Of a stretch of 64,000 bases of DNA, positions 62,515-64,000 are shown in pieces. This DNA comes from Flavobacterium acetivorans. Lineage in GTDB: Bacteria > Bacteroidota > Bacteroidia > Flavobacteriales > Flavobacteriaceae. The notes below the pieces were generated by a model. That model was not told the origin of the DNA and did not search any database. It was given only the letters and a program-made list of their open reading frames with translations. The DNA is taken from contig NZ_CP087132.1 of NCBI RefSeq assembly GCF_020911885.1, positions 3,100,001 to 3,164,000 of the forward strand. The letters are read 5' to 3'. The translations under genes were made by a program, and so were the position numbers. Each line of letters opens with the position of its first letter. Position 1 is the stretch's first letter.

Positions 62515-63432
62515 ATGAAATACCTAATTACCATAATCGGACCAACAGCTATCGGGAAAACATCCTTAAGTATTCTGCTGGCAAATCATTTTAATTGCGA
62601 AATTATTTCTTGCGACAGCAGACAATTTTTCAAGGAAATGACTATTGGTACCGCGGTTCCAAATGCAAATGAATTAGCGGCTGTTCCGCACCATTTTATC
62701 CAGAACAAATCCATTTTCGAGAATTATACCGTTGGAGATTTTGAAAAAGAAGCAATTGCAAAGATTGAACAATTGTTCGAAACAAATAATTATGTTGTTC
62801 TTGTAGGAGGTTCCGGACTGTATGTCAACGCCATTTTAAAAGGATTTGATGAATTTCCGGAAATTGACCCTTCGGTTCGTACAAATGTAAATACCAATTA
62901 TGAAAAACTTGGAATTGCCTATTTACAAGAACAATTAAAAAACCTTGATCCTGCTTATTTTGAGAAAATAACTACCGAAAATCCACAAACTTTACAAAAT
63001 CCACAGCGCATGATGCGATTTGTAGAAGTTTGCATTGGCTCAAGAAAACCCTATTCGTCTTTTTTAAACCAAAAAAAGAATGAACGCAACTTCACTCCGA
63101 TTCTTATTGGACTTGAAGCTGATAGAAATGTAATGTACAACAGAATAAACCAGCGTGTGGATATTATGATGAACGAAGGCTTGCTCCAAGAAGCTAAAAA
63201 ATTATACTCAAACAAAGACCTAAACGCGTTACAAACGGTGGGTTATAGAGAACTTTTCAGTTATTTCGACAACGAATTCTCTTTGGAATTTGCCATCGAA
63301 GAAATCAAGAAAAATACAAGGCGTTTTGCAAAACGGCAACTTACCTGGTTCAAACGTGATGAAAACACAAAATGGTTTGATTTTGAAACTCCTTTTGAGA
63401 AAATTATCGAATATATCAATTCAAAAAAATAG
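62515..63432 (+). CDS. miaA: tRNA dimethylallyltransferase
   Basis: 305 residues. P-loop GPTAIGKTSLSI (about 8-19), CDSRQFFKEM (substrate tRNA contact) and VLVGGSGLYVNAIL. LNALQTVGYRELF and RRFAKRQLTWFKRD near the end are diagnostic. Adds dimethylallyl to A37 of UNN-reading tRNAs. Coupled to the channel gene upstream. Confidence 0.96.
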   Translation: MKYLITIIGPTAIGKTSLSILLANHFNCEIISCDSRQFFKEMTIGTAVPNANELAAVPHHFIQNKSIFENYTVGDFEKEAIAKIEQLFETNNYVVLVGGSGLYVNAILKGFDEFPEIDPSVRTNVNTNYEKLGIAYLQEQLKNLDPAYFEKITTENPQTLQNPQRMMRFVEVCIGSRKPYSSFLNQKKNERNFTPILIGLEADRNVMYNRINQRVDIMMNEGLLQEAKKLYSNKDLNALQTVGYRELFSYFDNEFSLEFAIEEIKKNTRRFAKRQLTWFKRDENTKWFDFETPFEKIIEYINSKK

Positions 63433-63474
63433 ACCTTAATTTTAAATTTAAAAAAAACTAATTCTAAAATTCAC

Positions 63475-64000
63475 ATGCCAATAGCTTCAAATTTCACCTC
63501 AGTTCTAAGTAAAGATTGGGAAATCAATTTCACCCAATGCATGCCCAACGGTTACTTAAAATACACGGATTTGTGCAATATTTTACAATTGACTGCAGCA
63601 GCACATTCTGATCTGGGTGGAATCAGTTTTACGGATATGCAGGAATTTGATCAGGCTTGGGTTTTGAGTAGAATGCGTGTAGAAATTACAGAATTACCGC
63701 AGTGGAGAGACATTGTAACAGTAAAAACATGGATCATTAGTTTAGAAAATTCCCGTTCGGTGCGTGCTTTGGAAGTGTATCTCAATGGAAATAAAATTGT
63801 GGGTTCGGAGACTTTTTGGGCAGTTTTCAATACTAAAAAACGTCGTCCGGAACCCTTAGCTTTGCCTTATAAACATTTTGAATTGTATCCTGATACTAAA
63901 GCTACACAAGAAAATTTTTCTAAAATAACGATAAATCCAGAAAAAGAAATTGTCTTTGAAAAAACAGTTTTTTTATCCGATTTAGACATTGTAAATCATG
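63475..64000 (+). CDS. Acyl-ACP thioesterase (partial, 3' end outside window)
   Basis: The ATG at 63475 opens a frame that stays open to the window edge (175 codons). The product has MPNGYLKYTDLCNILQLTAAAHSD, the hot-dog helix region, then WVLSRMRVEI, VTVKTWIISLENSRSVRALEV and GSETFWAVFNTKKRRP. These are blocks of bacterial acyl-ACP thioesterases (PF01643 type). Releases fatty acids from ACP. About half to two thirds of the protein is visible. Confidence 0.88.
   Translation, partial: MPIASNFTSVLSKDWEINFTQCMPNGYLKYTDLCNILQLTAAAHSDLGGISFTDMQEFDQAWVLSRMRVEITELPQWRDIVTVKTWIISLENSRSVRALEVYLNGNKIVGSETFWAVFNTKKRRPEPLALPYKHFELYPDTKATQENFSKITINPEKEIVFEKTVFLSDLDIVNH

Overview
The window looks like a chromosomal segment of a Flavobacterium-like member of the Bacteroidota. 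The signs are AT-rich DNA, promoters of the TTG-N17-20-TANNTTTG type, SusC/SusD outer-membrane pairs, few Shine-Dalgarno sites, a bacillithiol-system protein, and an arginine operon with proA/proB embedded and an N-acylornithine-type carbamoyltransferase. No tRNA, rRNA, integrase or CRISPR array was seen. All family calls come from reading motifs; no database search was run.

The first 30 kb is accessory DNA. Positions 1-3.7 kb hold debris of polymorphic toxin/immunity cassettes: a toxin tail cut by the window edge with a candidate immunity gene, a zinc-metalloprotease tail, and a duplicated lipoprotein. At 1.6-7.3 kb lie two copies of a deletion derivative of a REP-associated (Y1) transposase element. 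The second is split by a complete 2680-bp IS21-family element (istA/istB) with a 5-bp target duplication. Hairpin repeats follow (7.4-7.75 kb). At 7.9-10.8 kb a reverse transcriptase is preceded by a possible structured leader RNA and stands divergent to a VirE_N/PriCT-like primase gene. At 11.0-14.1 kb a ParB-like/AAA ATPase and a TOPRIM-like protein form a tight two-gene unit headed by large palindromes. Next comes an XRE regulator divergent from a strongly structured candidate RNA (14.43-14.73 kb), whose promoter carries a 29-bp palindrome. These three units are the best candidates for undescribed, probably anti-phage, biology.

A gene-poor, repeat-rich stretch (14.7-16.5 kb) leads to a SusC-SusD-S9 peptidase locus (16.5-23.6 kb), probably for peptide uptake and digestion. 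After a damaged DUF6520-like gene and a four-TM protein of unknown function, toxin-antitoxin loci cluster at 26.6-30 kb: HipBST with three operator-like palindromes, an AbiE-like HTH/nucleotidyltransferase pair, and a HigA antitoxin beside a decayed higB.

From 30.3 kb the content is core. A probable arginine operon (possible leader peptide, GNAT, argG, argC, argD, proA, proB, argF', argB, argE, argH) runs to 41.7 kb. It is followed by ytxJ-like, clpB, the putrescine pathway genes aguB and aguA around a choice-of-anchor I lipoprotein, an M1 aminopeptidase, an aldose epimerase-like gene, a GNAT, a VF530 protein, a nonsense-mutated phosphatase, smpB (apparently leaderless), an HTH-Fic protein, pcm, a Gfo/Idh oxidoreductase, 3-hydroxybutyryl-CoA dehydrogenase, DUF1015, YggS, an exonuclease/GIY-YIG fusion, an ion channel with a C-terminal zinc ribbon, miaA, and an acyl-ACP thioesterase cut by the right edge.
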